From an uncultured Cohaesibacter sp. (GTDB lineage Bacteria > Pseudomonadota > Alphaproteobacteria > Rhizobiales > Cohaesibacteraceae): a stretch of 64,000 nt of DNA. Position numbers and translations under genes: made by a program. The notes below the pieces were generated by a model. The model saw nothing but the letters and a program-made list of their open reading frames with translations, had not been told where the DNA came from and did no database searches. Numbering within the stretch: position 1 is the first letter of the stretch; each line of letters starts with the position of its first letter. The stretch lies in assembly GCF_963662805.1 (NCBI RefSeq), contig NZ_OY759856.1, positions 186,001-250,000 of the forward strand. Direction: 5' to 3'. Shown here one piece after another: positions 36,631 through 45,703 of the stretch.

Positions 36631-37494
36631 CTATTCTCCCAGCTCAGACGCAAGAGTGCGCCGGGACATCCGCGCCGTCTGCCAAAGGGAAAAGACAAAG
36701 GCCAGAATGAACAGGACCGACATCACCAGAACGATGGTCGGCGCAGGCGCGCTGTCGAGGAAGAAGCTGAGATAGACCCCGAAGATCGACGAGCCAATGC
36801 CGATCACCAGCGCTATCAGCATCATGCCAGAAAAGGTTCGCGTCAACAGATAGGCAATGGCGCCGGGTGCGATCAGATAAGCAATGGTCAGGATCAGGCC
36901 GACCGCCGTCAGTGAGCCGACCACCGTCAGCGAAATCATCGACAACAGACCATAATGCAACAGCCGCACCGACAGCCCGATGGCCATGGCATGTTGAGGA
37001 TCAAAAGCATGAGCCAGCAGATCCATCCGCTTGACCAGCACGAAGCCGCAGACGAGAAGGCCGATGAGGGTCACGGTCCAGAGATCCTCGGCGCTGACCC
37101 CGAGCATGTTGCCGTAAAGGATGTGATCGAGATGCACGTCCGTCTCGATCTTGAGATAGAGCACGAGCCCGAAGGCAAACATGCCGGAGAAGACGATGCC
37201 GAGAATCGTGTCTTCCTTGACCCGGCTGTTTTCCTTCAGCCACCCCGTCGACAGGGCGCAGAACATCCCCGCGCAGAACGCCCCCAGAATGAAGGGCAGA
37301 TTGAAGATATAGGCAAGCACCACGCCGGGAAACACCGCGTGGGAAATGGCGTCCCCCATCAGGGACCAGCCCTTCAGCACCACATAGCAGGACAGCAGCG
37401 CCATCGGGATCGCCACCAGTATCGAAATCAGGAACGCCGTCTGCATGAAGGGGAACAGAAAGGGCATCGTCAAAACATCAAACCACTCGCTCAT
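36631..37494 (-). CDS. sitD: Mn/Fe ABC transporter permease SitD
   Basis: Inner-membrane permease (287 aa) of the metal-type ABC-3 family: MLSCYVVLKGWSLMGDAISH-like N-terminal region (ALLSCYVVLKGWSLMGDAIS), VFPGVVLAYIFNLPFILGAF, EDTILGIVFSGMFAFGLVL, and TVVGSLTAVGLILTIAYLIA are characteristic of SitC/SitD and YfeC/YfeD. The start overlaps the stop of the preceding permease gene, so the pair is translationally coupled. It is the last gene of the sit operon. It converges on yaiI with 21 bases between the stops. Confidence 0.9.
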   Translation of the reverse strand: MSEWFDVLTMPFLFPFMQTAFLISILVAIPMALLSCYVVLKGWSLMGDAISHAVFPGVVLAYIFNLPFILGAFCAGMFCALSTGWLKENSRVKEDTILGIVFSGMFAFGLVLYLKIETDVHLDHILYGNMLGVSAEDLWTVTLIGLLVCGFVLVKRMDLLAHAFDPQHAMAIGLSVRLLHYGLLSMISLTVVGSLTAVGLILTIAYLIAPGAIAYLLTRTFSGMMLIALVIGIGSSIFGVYLSFFLDSAPAPTIVLVMSVLFILAFVFSLWQTARMSRRTLASELGE

Positions 37495-38349
37495 GCCTCT
37501 GCCTCCAGCGCTTCGCGTGCCTTGCGGCGGGCAGCAAGCATGCCATGCTTGGGAGCAACCACGAACACCACGAGGAAGATGAGGGTCTGAAGCACCACGA
37601 TCCCCCCGCCGGTCGCCCCGTCGAGAAAATAGCTGATATAGGCTCCGAAGAAACTCGTCAGCGTACCGATCAGCACCGACGTTGCCACAAGCCGCGGAAA
37701 GCGGTCACAGAGCAGATAGGCCGTCGCGCCGGGCGTGACCACCATGGCAATCACCAGAAAGGCTCCGACTGTCTGCAGGGCCGCCACGGTCGAGGCGCTG
37801 AGCAGGGTGAAGAACAGAATCTTCAGAGCCGTTGGATGAAGTCCGATGGAACGGGAGTGGTTCTCATCAAAGAAGGTGACCATCAGGTCCCTCCACTTGA
37901 CCAGCAGGATCCCGAGCGTCACCCCCGCCGATGATCAGCAATTGCAGACTGTCCGCATCTGTGATGGCCAGAATATTGCCAAGCACGATGGTCTGGATGT
38001 TCACCGAGGTCGGCGACAGGGAGACCATGAACAGCCCAAGGCCAAAAAAGGACGTGAAGATGAGCCCGATGATGGTGTCTTCCTTCAGCTTGGTGCGCTG
38101 GTTGAGAAACAGCATCGTGGTTGCCGCCAGCCCACCCGCCAGAAAGGCCCCGATCGAGAAGGGCAGCCCCAGCATGTAGGCCCCGGCAACACCGGGCACG
38201 ATGGAATGGGACAGCGCGTCCCCGATCAGCGACCAGCCTTTGAGCATCAGATAGGAGGACAGAAAGGCACAGATCGCCCCGACCAGCGCGCTGATGATCA
38301 TGGCATTGCGCATGTAGTCGTAGGCAAAGGGTTCGAGCCAATAGTCCAT
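37491..38349 (-). pseudogene. sitC: Mn/Fe ABC transporter permease SitC, single-base frameshift
   Basis: ABC-3 family permease of about 285 aa if repaired. The N-terminal part (MDYWLEPFAYDYMRNAMIIS, LMLKGWSLIGDALSHSIVPG) runs from ATG 38349 to about 37927. The C-terminal part (TLGILLVKWRDLMVTFFDEN, STVAALQTVGAFLVIAMVVT) is in another frame to 37491. The switch is at the C5 run 37922-37926; with four C the protein reads IIGGVTLGILLVKWRD without a break. The error lies in a homopolymer, so a base-calling fault is likely. It is 4 bases from sitB and overlaps sitD. Confidence 0.9.
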
Positions 38350-38353
38350 GCAA

Positions 38354-39301
38354 TCAGTCCCCTCGTCCCTTGTCCCCAGCGCCCTTGTCCCCAGCGCCCT
38401 TGTCTCCTGTGCCCTCGCCCGCCTCATCGGCTTCGCCATACAGCACGAACGGGCGCTCGTCGTCGGTCAGGACCGTCACCTGCCGGGTATCGTTATCATC
38501 ATGCAGCTCTTCGCCGGCAAGAATGAAGTGGCGCAGAACACCACCGAAGGCTTCTTCAAGATTAGCCTGAGTGAAGACATCCCGCGTCAATCCAAACGCC
38601 AGAACCGTGCGATTGACCAGCACCGTGCGGTCGCAGAATTCGGGCACGGACCCGAGATTGTGGGTCGAGACAAGGATGATATGCCCCTCTGCCCGCAGAT
38701 CCCTCAAAAGCTGGATGATCTGCTCCTCGGTCTTCACATCAACCCCGGTGAAGGGCTCGTCGAGCAGGATGACCTTGCCTTCCTGCGCCAGAGCGCGTGC
38801 CAGAAACACCCGTTTCTTCTGGCCACCCGACAGCTCCCCGATCTGGCGCTTGCGAAACTCCAGCATGTTGACCCGTCCCAGCGCCTCGTCAACCATCGCC
38901 CGATCCCGCCGCGATGGAATCCTGAGCCAGCCCATATGGCCATAACGCCCCATCATCACCACATCTTCGACCAGCACCGGAAAATTCCAGTCCACATCCT
39001 CAGCCTGCGGCACATAGGCCACCAGATTGCGCCGCAAGGCTTCACGCCCCGGCATGCCGAGAATGTCCACAGTTCCTCTGGCCAGCGGCACGAAGCCCAT
39101 CAGGCCCTTGAACAAGGTCGACTTGCCCGACCCATTCACCCCGACAAGGGCGGAAATGGACCCGCGAGGAAGGGAAAAGCTGGCATTGCTCAAGGCCGTA
39201 TGGCCATTGCGGTAAGTCACCGTGATATCACGCGCCACCAGTCCGCCCTCATGCGCCACTCCGTCCTGTGCGTCTCCTTGATCACCTGTCATCAGCATCA
39301 A
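38354..39301 (-). CDS. sitB: Mn/Fe ABC transporter ATPase SitB
   Basis: ATP-binding subunit, 315 aa. Walker A GVNGSGKST (about 54-62), signature LSGGQKKRVFLARA, Walker B VILLDEPFTGVD and the H-loop ILVSTHNLG are present. The C-terminus is unusual: after the family's normal end it carries an acidic tail and a tandem GDKGA repeat encoded by a 15-bp repeat (38368-38409). It starts in the ATGA overlap with the sitA stop and ends 4 bases before sitC. Metal preference is judged from sitA. Confidence 0.92.
   Translation of the reverse strand: MMLMTGDQGDAQDGVAHEGGLVARDITVTYRNGHTALSNASFSLPRGSISALVGVNGSGKSTLFKGLMGFVPLARGTVDILGMPGREALRRNLVAYVPQAEDVDWNFPVLVEDVVMMGRYGHMGWLRIPSRRDRAMVDEALGRVNMLEFRKRQIGELSGGQKKRVFLARALAQEGKVILLDEPFTGVDVKTEEQIIQLLRDLRAEGHIILVSTHNLGSVPEFCDRTVLVNRTVLAFGLTRDVFTQANLEEAFGGVLRHFILAGEELHDDNDTRQVTVLTDDERPFVLYGEADEAGEGTGDKGAGDKGAGDKGRGD
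38368..38409. repeat. 15-bp tandem repeat at the 3' end of sitB
   Basis: Nearly three direct copies of CCTTGTCCCCAGCGC (+ strand), starting at 38368, 38383 and 38398, the third diverging after seven bases. It encodes the GDKGA repeats just before the sitB stop. The unit length is a multiple of three, so copy-number change would alter tail length without a frameshift. Confidence 0.8.
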
Positions 39302-40191
39302 TCCATCAGTCCGTTGGCAATGGTCTCCGACGTCACCCTGAGGAGATCGAGATAAGTGGGCACGGGCCCGTCAGCCTCCGAGAGCGAATCCACATACAGA
39401 ACACCACCATAGCTGATGCCGGTCTCCTGCGCAGCCTGCCGCGCGGGTTTGTCCGAGACCGTGCTTTCGGAAAAGATCACCGGAATGCCCTCTGCACGGA
39501 TGGTATCGATGACAGCCTTCACCTGTTTCGGCGTTCCCTGCTGATCGGCATTGATGGGCCAGAGATACAATTCCTTCAGGCCAAAATCGCGGGCGAGATA
39601 ACTGAAGGCACCCTCACTGGTGACCAGCCATTTCTTGCTCTCAGGGATGCCGGAAAGCGCCTCGCGAATAGGCTCGGCCACAGCGAGTATCTCGGCCTTG
39701 TAGGCCTCCGCATTGCGATTGTAATCCTCGGTATGGTCCGGATCATGCTGCACCAGCGCCTTGCGGATATTCTCCACATAGACAACCCCATCGGCTGGCG
39801 ACATCCATGCATGGGGGTTGGGCTTGCCTTCATAGGGTCCGCTGCCGATGGAGATCGGCTCAACCCCTTCGGACAGGATCACGCTCGGCACATCCCTGAG
39901 ATTGTGAAAGAACTGCTCGAACCAGAGTTCGAGATTGAGCCCGTTCCACAGAATGACATCGGCTCCTTGCCCCCGGATCATGTCACGAGGGGTAGGTTGG
40001 TAATTATGGATTTCCGCACCCGGCTTGGTGATTGATTCCACCACCGCATGGTCCCCGGCCACATTGCGCGCCATATCGGCAAAGACCGTGAAGGTCGTCA
40101 CCACCTTGATGGGCTTGTCAGCAGCAAGGGTCTGCGACGCCACCAGCAGGGCCGTGGCCAGCACACTCAAGACAATTCGCTTCACCCGCAT
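39298..40191 (-). CDS. sitA: Mn/Fe-binding periplasmic protein SitA
   Basis: Cluster A-I metal-binding protein, 297 aa from ATG 40191 (MRVKRIVLSVLATALLVASQ, signal peptide cut after TLA). Metal ligands expected for SitA/YfeA are in place: His in IHNYQPTPRD, His in NPHAWMSP, Glu in TSEGAFSYLARDFG, and Asp in VLYVDSLSE. YLWPINADQQGTP is also typical of the Mn/Fe group, and there is no His-rich loop as in zinc-specific ZnuA. A much longer in-frame start (40359) would hide the signal peptide, so it was rejected. Confidence 0.92.
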   Translation of the reverse strand: MRVKRIVLSVLATALLVASQTLAADKPIKVVTTFTVFADMARNVAGDHAVVESITKPGAEIHNYQPTPRDMIRGQGADVILWNGLNLELWFEQFFHNLRDVPSVILSEGVEPISIGSGPYEGKPNPHAWMSPADGVVYVENIRKALVQHDPDHTEDYNRNAEAYKAEILAVAEPIREALSGIPESKKWLVTSEGAFSYLARDFGLKELYLWPINADQQGTPKQVKAVIDTIRAEGIPVIFSESTVSDKPARQAAQETGISYGGVLYVDSLSEADGPVPTYLDLLRVTSETIANGLMD

Positions 40192-40282
40192 CTGTATCTC
40201 CCCTTCAAGAACGCTCTGACCAACGGCATCCACCAAAGATTGTAATGGCATGCACCTCTCGCACAAACCATATCGGCGGCCA

Positions 40283-40320
40283 TTTTCAAATGCAATTGCT
40301 TTTGAGAAGCATTCGCAACA
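40283..40320. promoter_or_regulatory. Possible metal-regulator site upstream of sitA
   Basis: Inverted arms AATGC (40289-40293) and GCATT (40309-40313), with an internal GCAATTGC palindrome, lie about 100 bases before sitA in an AT-rich stretch. Mur/Fur-type boxes of alphaproteobacteria have TGCAA-like arms, so this is a candidate. It does not match a consensus closely. Confidence 0.25.
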
Positions 40321-40469
40321 AATTAATTTTACCCTGTGCCCCAATGCCTCCACATTCATCTGGGATCAGGAAATCTGACTATTTGGTACAGATGTCGCAT
40401 ATGACCGACATATATTTGCAGTCCATCGCGCGACAAAATAAGGTGATCCGGAAGAAACCGGGCTATTCC

Positions 40470-41264
40470 ATGACAAGAGAAATAACCAGACCCCTGCATT
40501 CTCACGCCCCGAGCCAGCTGTGGCCTCGCATCCGCCTCACATGGCGGCAGGCTCTGCTGTCCGTCGCGGCCCTGTTTCTGACACTCGATCTGACCGTCAG
40601 TCTCAGCCTCGGTGCCCCGCCCTTCTCTACCAGTTTTCAGATTGTCGCCAAGAGCATCGCCAAGACCATCGGCCTCATCGAGCTCCGCGATGGCACCCTC
40701 GCCAATGATAAACGCCTTCTGCTGACGCTGGAAAAGCAGCTCCAGCCCCTTGATGTCATCGTCATTTCGGCCCCGTTCAAGGGCACGTCCTTCTTCACCC
40801 CCGGACGCAACACCCACATGGCCATCTGGCTTGGCAACGAGACGGACTGGGCCAAACAGGGCTGGCGCGACATCCCCCGCCTCAAACCTCTGGCCGACGC
40901 CGTCGCCGAGGGACGCTCTGTGCTCCAGTCCGACAGGCATGGAACGGGACTGTCGAGCCTTGATGACGTGCTAAACGCCGATGAGATCACCATCTTTCGT
41001 GCGACCCATCAGCGAGATGCAGAAATTCACTTTGACCGCGCGATCCAAAATATGGGAAAAGCCTATGACTATAATTTGGATGGACTCGACCACCAAACCC
41101 TGATCTGCACCGAGTTGGCGATGCTCATCTTTCCCGAGCTTAGATCCAAGCCATCGAAACGTCTCGGTCGCCAGTTCATCCTGCCCGATGAAATGCTGCG
41201 AACACTGGAGCAAAGCGACCATTGGCAGAGCTGGTTTCATGCTGGGTCCACCGCCGACCGATAA
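40470..41264 (+). CDS. YiiX-type permuted papain-like (C92/DUF830) protein
   Basis: Protein of 264 aa with a single N-terminal membrane segment (about 27-50) and an extracytoplasmic or membrane-attached domain. LQPLDVIVISAPFKG, then NTHMAIWLGNE with His116 and LICTELAML with Cys213 give the His-before-Cys order of circularly permuted NlpC/P60-like proteins such as YiiX. Such enzymes act on lipid- or peptidoglycan-related amide or ester bonds. ATG 40470 was chosen since upstream codons look non-coding. It is 15 bases ahead of the RND permease gene, so both belong to one operon. Confidence 0.75.
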   Translation: MTREITRPLHSHAPSQLWPRIRLTWRQALLSVAALFLTLDLTVSLSLGAPPFSTSFQIVAKSIAKTIGLIELRDGTLANDKRLLLTLEKQLQPLDVIVISAPFKGTSFFTPGRNTHMAIWLGNETDWAKQGWRDIPRLKPLADAVAEGRSVLQSDRHGTGLSSLDDVLNADEITIFRATHQRDAEIHFDRAIQNMGKAYDYNLDGLDHQTLICTELAMLIFPELRSKPSKRLGRQFILPDEMLRTLEQSDHWQSWFHAGSTADR

Positions 41265-41279
41265 GGTATTTCCTGCTCC

Positions 41280-43538
41280 ATGCAAAGTCTTGGTTTGAAG
41301 TATATGGCTCCCCGAATTGCGCATCGGCCAACACTGATCGCAACTCTGGCAGCCATCATCACCATCATTGCCGCATTCCTGATGGTCACCGAGACCAGGT
41401 TCACAGGCGACATCACCGAAAACCTTCGCAACGATTCCGATACCTATCAGTCCTTCCGAGCGCTTGAGGAAAATTTCCATGCCTTCTCAGGCGACGAAAA
41501 CATCCTCATCCGCACCGAAGACCTGTCCGATCCGAAGGTCTACGAGAGCTTCCAGAATTTCCTGCTGGACCTGCAATTCGCCCCTCAGGTGACAGCAGCC
41601 GTCTCGATTTTCAGCCTGCCATCCGCCCCAGACCCCGACGTCGGGCAGGCAACCGCGGACACGGGCAGCGGATCCCCGGCTGGCTTCTTTTTGACGAGCC
41701 CCAAGGCTCAGGCCCTACCCATCAGGGAGCGCCTGCTTCAGCTTCGCAGCTCCATTCCCCTTGCCGGACGCATGCTCAGCGAAGATCTCAAGGCCACCAT
41801 CGTTGTCTTGATGCTGACCCCGGCAGAAGAAGGCGAGCCACGCGGCCTCAGCCCTCAGAACGTCGAAGAAATCCAGAAACTCGCCGCCGCTTATTCCGAC
41901 GCCTTTTCCATCTCCTTTGCGGGCATCCCCGAGATCCAGCGCACGATCCGCTCGACGCTTTACAGCGACCAGACCAAGATCACGATTGCTTCAACCATCC
42001 TCTGCATTCTCGTCGCATGGACCATTTTCCGCTCATGGCGCGGCGCGATCATCTGCTCACTGCCGCCGATCATCGGCGCGGTCTGGTATTTTGGTGTGCT
42101 GGCGATCTTCCGGATCCCGGTCGATTTCCTGACCACCATCATCCCCACCATGGTGATCGTTGTTTCCTTCGCCGACGGGGTCCATCTTTATATGTCGATC
42201 CAGCGCAAGCGAAGTGAGGGAGAAGACATCACTCCGGCGATTTCCCATGCCATCGCGACCACGGGCCCGGCCTGTTTTCTTGCCAGCCTGACCACAGCCC
42301 TCGCCTTTGTCGGCATCGGCCTTGGCGGTGTCCAGACCATGCATCGTCTGGCAATCACAGGCTCCTTCGGGATCATGCTGGCCTTTCTGTCGGTGATCCT
42401 CCTGCTACCGACCCTTGCGCATTTCCTTCTCGATCGCAGGCCCTCGGCCAAGGCCCACATACCTGCCTTTCTCAAAGCATCAGCTCGGCCCGCAATCTGG
42501 CTGGCAACTTCGTTCCGCCGCCCCACGCTCCTCTTCGCCCTCGTCCTCTCGGTCTTTCTGATCACCATCCACATCATCCTGCCAGCCAGCTTCCGCGTCA
42601 CCGATTATCTGGCCGAGGACACGTCGATCCGTCAGGACGAGATCTATATCGAGGAGAAACTCGGCGGCAGCGGCCAGCTCTATGCCATCATCCCCGATCC
42701 GGACGGGAAAAAGGGCCTCAGCACCACCGACCGAACCGAGATTGCAGCGATCCTCGCCTCTCTCAACAAGAAGATGACCAAACCGCTCGATCCGGAACCG
42801 GTCGTCGGCTGGATGCGCCAGCTCGACCATCTGCCGTCAGCGGACGAAAATCCCATGATCAGCCGCTTCGTCAGCAAGGACGGCAAGTCCTATCTCATCC
42901 CGATCCCCCTCGGCACCATGCTGGCGGGCGAACAGATCAGTGGCTATGCGGAAGGTCTCCTCACCCAGCTCAAGCAAGATGGGCTCGAAGGCAAGGCCAC
43001 CCTTGCCGGACTGTCGCTTCTCACGGGGCGTGAAGCCCCGCAGCTCATCCGCGACCTGAGAAAAGGACTGATGAGCGCGATTGCCATCGTCATCCTGTCG
43101 ATCATGATCATCGTCCGCTCGGTGCGTGTTGGCATTGCCTTCATGTTACCCAACCTGATCCCCATCATGACAGTCGAGGCCTACTTCTGGATCGTCGATC
43201 GCCCGCTCAGCATGACCGCTGTCATCGCCCTGACGATTGCTTTTGGTATCGCTGTCGACAATTCGATTCACCTCTTGAACCAGTTCCGCCACACATCAAA
43301 GGCGGAGCCCGGACAGACGATGGAGCTTTCCATGAGCCACGCCATCAGCGCCATAACGCCCGCAGTGGTCGCCACGACCCTGCTGTTGGTTGCAGGCCTG
43401 TGCATGACTCAGCTAAGCTCCATGCCGTCCGTCTCTCTCTTCGGGCGACTCGTCATGACAGCCCTGTTCGTGGCCCTTTTGGCCGATCTGTTTCTATTGC
43501 CCAGTTTTCTGCTTGCCCTTGAAAGGAAACCCAAATGA
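41280..43538 (+). CDS. RND/MMPL-family exporter permease
   Basis: Inner-membrane protein of 752 aa with the duplicated RND layout: TM1 (about 20-40), a large periplasmic loop, TM2-6 with SSD-like VVSFADGVHLYMSIQRKR, a second hydrophobic start at about 415-440, a second loop, and TM8-12 with AFGIAVDNSIHLLNQFRH. It belongs to the hydrophobe-transporting MMPL/HpnN-like side of the superfamily rather than AcrB. No membrane-fusion protein or outer-membrane channel gene is nearby. The neighbours are a YiiX-type hydrolase and a small secreted protein, so lipid or hydrophobic-molecule movement is inferred. Confidence 0.85.
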   Translation: MQSLGLKYMAPRIAHRPTLIATLAAIITIIAAFLMVTETRFTGDITENLRNDSDTYQSFRALEENFHAFSGDENILIRTEDLSDPKVYESFQNFLLDLQFAPQVTAAVSIFSLPSAPDPDVGQATADTGSGSPAGFFLTSPKAQALPIRERLLQLRSSIPLAGRMLSEDLKATIVVLMLTPAEEGEPRGLSPQNVEEIQKLAAAYSDAFSISFAGIPEIQRTIRSTLYSDQTKITIASTILCILVAWTIFRSWRGAIICSLPPIIGAVWYFGVLAIFRIPVDFLTTIIPTMVIVVSFADGVHLYMSIQRKRSEGEDITPAISHAIATTGPACFLASLTTALAFVGIGLGGVQTMHRLAITGSFGIMLAFLSVILLLPTLAHFLLDRRPSAKAHIPAFLKASARPAIWLATSFRRPTLLFALVLSVFLITIHIILPASFRVTDYLAEDTSIRQDEIYIEEKLGGSGQLYAIIPDPDGKKGLSTTDRTEIAAILASLNKKMTKPLDPEPVVGWMRQLDHLPSADENPMISRFVSKDGKSYLIPIPLGTMLAGEQISGYAEGLLTQLKQDGLEGKATLAGLSLLTGREAPQLIRDLRKGLMSAIAIVILSIMIIVRSVRVGIAFMLPNLIPIMTVEAYFWIVDRPLSMTAVIALTIAFGIAVDNSIHLLNQFRHTSKAEPGQTMELSMSHAISAITPAVVATTLLLVAGLCMTQLSSMPSVSLFGRLVMTALFVALLADLFLLPSFLLALERKPK

Positions 43539-44053
43539 GCATGTCCAGAAAGAACTCTGCTCTGCCATTTCTAGCAATCGCATGCACCCTGTTTTTCGCC
43601 GCAGCCCCCACCGGGGCGAAAGCTGACAGCATCCTTGAAAAGCTGGATGGCGAATGGTTTGGCAAAGGCACCATCGTGAGCAAGGGCGACCAGCCAAGCA
43701 ACAACCCGCTCGCCTGCCGGCTGAATGCCAAATACAATGTCGGGCAGAAAAGCCTCAAGCTCAGTGGCCGCTGCGGTTCGGTCAATGCCACGTCCAGCTT
43801 TGAATCGACCCTCAAGGAAGCAGCCAATGGCAGCGTCTCGGGCCGACCGATCCTGCAGCGCGGAGATCTGGCCAAGATCATCCTGTCCGGCTCACCCTCT
43901 GGCAGCAGCCTCAACCTGACCGGCGCCAACGCCACCGACAAGATTTACGTCAATTTCTCGGTCAAGGGCACGAGCAGTTTCTACTCTCGTTCTGGACGCA
44001 TTCAGGGCGGCAAGGAAACCAGCACGGTGACCGTCAATTGGGCCAGACAGTAA
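43535..44053 (+). CDS. Small secreted protein of unknown function
   Basis: A 172-aa protein with a signal peptide (SALPFLAIACTLFFAAAPTG, cut after AKA). The mature part starts DSILEKLDGEWFGKGTIVSK and is rich in beta-forming and Ser/Gly residues, with two cysteines (CRLNAKYN and SGRCGS) that may pair. The WFGKGT start and alternating strands suggest a small lipocalin-like beta-barrel, but I do not recognise a named family. Its ATG overlaps the stop of the RND permease gene, so the two are coupled. Confidence 0.75.
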   Translation: MSMSRKNSALPFLAIACTLFFAAAPTGAKADSILEKLDGEWFGKGTIVSKGDQPSNNPLACRLNAKYNVGQKSLKLSGRCGSVNATSSFESTLKEAANGSVSGRPILQRGDLAKIILSGSPSGSSLNLTGANATDKIYVNFSVKGTSSFYSRSGRIQGGKETSTVTVNWARQ

Positions 44054-44080
44054 CGCCCTCCAGCAGACAGAAAGTCTCCG

Positions 44081-44803
44081 TCAGGAAAAGGGACAGGGGC
44101 TGACAAAGTCCATCCACGCCCCAATGGCCGGATGGATCAGCCCCAGCCGTTCTGCATGGAGCAGCAGGCGGTCAGCAGACGCGAGCGCGTCACCTTCCGC
44201 ATAGAAGCGATCCCCCATGATCACATGACCAAGGCTTTGCATGTGAACCCGGAGCTGATGGGAGCGCCCGGTGTGTGGCGTCAGCCTCACCAACGTTGAG
44301 CGCTCATCGCGAGCCAACACCTCCCAATCCGTCGTCGCTTTCTTGCCATGCTCGAAAGAGACCATCTGCTTGGGACGGTTCGGCCAGTCGCAGATGAGCG
44401 GCAGATCGACATGCCCCGCATCCTCCGCCATCACGCCCCAGACCCGAGCGATGTAGGATTTCTGCACCTTGCGCTTTTCGAACTGACGACCAAGATTGCG
44501 ATGGCTGGCATCATTCAGCGCCAGCACCATAATGCCTGATGTGTCCATGTCGAGACGATGCACGATCCGAGCATCACCCAGCACCTTCTGCGCCCGAAAC
44601 TCGACACAGTCCCAATGCGCCTCGTCCTTGCCGGGCACGCTGAGCAACCCCGACGGCTTGTCGATAATCGCAATATGCTCATCCGCATAAAGCACGCTGA
44701 GATACGGCTCTTGCGGTGGGCAATAGTCAACGAGAGGCGGGGTGAGACTGGGTGGATGTGTCATTGGCTCCATATGCACGAGCCGATCCGCAACGTCAAT
44801 CAT
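44081..44803 (-). CDS. rluA: RluA-family 23S rRNA/tRNA pseudouridine synthase
   Basis: Pseudouridine synthase of about 230-240 aa. The catalytic Asp lies in the motif ARIVHRLDMDTSGIMVLA, followed by KSYIARVWG and LTPHTGRSHQLRVHM, which together mark the RluA family. There is no S4 domain, which fits RluA itself (23S U746 and tRNA U32) better than RluC or RluD. The start may be at 44803 or at internal ATG codons 33 or 42 bases on. It stands alone and converges on the envelope cluster. Confidence 0.85.
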   Translation of the reverse strand: MIDVADRLVHMEPMTHPPSLTPPLVDYCPPQEPYLSVLYADEHIAIIDKPSGLLSVPGKDEAHWDCVEFRAQKVLGDARIVHRLDMDTSGIMVLALNDASHRNLGRQFEKRKVQKSYIARVWGVMAEDAGHVDLPLICDWPNRPKQMVSFEHGKKATTDWEVLARDERSTLVRLTPHTGRSHQLRVHMQSLGHVIMGDRFYAEGDALASADRLLLHAERLGLIHPAIGAWMDFVSPCPFS

Positions 44804-45321
44804 ATCGCAGGCTCATCTCTGGCACCTCACTACCCCCAACACTCCCGCACCGATCTGATTCGATCATGGCCCGCTACTCCACCTCACATCTTGATAGATT
44901 AAACCAAAGTAGAGCAACCGGGCCACACCACATACCCCGGCGTCATTTCGCACCTGCAAAAACAATAACATTGAAATTATACTTTAAGATATGAAGAATT
45001 GACCGAACTATAGGAAATTCACTTCTTAATCAGCGCTTCAAAACTCAAATAATTCAGCCCTTAACGCTTTTAGCGACTAAAGAATGAGGGAATTATACGA
45101 AACATCAATTGAATTGAACGGACCTCTCATTTTACATCACTCACAAGCCAAGCACCCTGTGCGTCTTGGCTCTTTTATACAAATGATCCTGCCAGAAGCA
45201 GACTGCACAAACCGGTATCGGGGCCAGAAAGAGGAACCTGTTCCTAGAATATCAGCAGTCGGACGGCGGGGTTTCCAGGAATGAGAACCGGCTCGCCGGT
45301 TCAACCTCAATGGGGGGAATT
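44804..45321. promoter_or_regulatory. Promoter region of the symporter module
   Basis: A 518-base gap, AT-rich between about 44950 and 45110, before the DUF4212 gene. At 45146-45171 arms AGCCAAG and CTTGGCT, with inner GCAC-CCT-GTGC, are followed by CTTTTATA, so a terminator or attenuator on the + strand is possible. A short open frame at 45084-45284 crosses this hairpin and looks non-coding. No clear -35/-10 or sigma-54 site was identified. Confidence 0.4.
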
Positions 45322-45582
45322 ATGGCCGAGAACAATGAATCCGGACATGCCTATTGGAAGGCCAACCTCAACCTCATCGCGATCTGCCTAGTTATCTGGT
45401 TCGTGGTGTCGTTCGGCTTTGGCCTGCTTCTTCGTCCTGCACTGTCAGGCATCGCAGTTGGTGGTAGCGACCTGGGCTTCTGGTTTGCCCAGCAGGGATC
45501 CATCTGGGTCTTCCTTGCGCTCATCTTTTTCTACGCATGGCGCATGAACGCCATCGATAAGAAATATGGCGTCGAAGAGTAA
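45322..45582 (+). CDS. Sodium:solute symporter small subunit (DUF4212)
   Basis: Membrane protein of 86 aa from ATG 45322, with GGGG upstream. It has two hydrophobic segments (NLIAICLVIWFVVSFGFGLL and GSIWVFLALIFFYAWRMNAI) and WFAQQGSIW between them, as in the DUF4212 small subunits paired with the SSS large subunits of the VC_2705 type. It is 121 bases ahead of its partner. The two likely form one transporter for a short organic acid; substrate is not shown by the sequence. Confidence 0.9.
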   Translation: MAENNESGHAYWKANLNLIAICLVIWFVVSFGFGLLLRPALSGIAVGGSDLGFWFAQQGSIWVFLALIFFYAWRMNAIDKKYGVEE

Positions 45583-45703
45583 TCAGACCCTCTTGCGTTC
45601 CTAGAGCAACGCAACAGCGTACCAGTTTATTGATGTCACGCGTATCCAATACAAATAAATCCGAAACTGTCCAGGATACGCAGTCGGACAGCGGAGCGAG
45701 ATA

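Noticed and set aside
39298..40359. Extended sitA start with 56 extra residues
   Set aside because: The extension is Cys-rich and precedes a normal signal peptide that starts at 40191 with GAGAT in front.
45084..45284. 66-codon ORF before the symporter genes
   Set aside because: It crosses a terminator-like hairpin, has no ribosome-binding site of note and no sensible composition.
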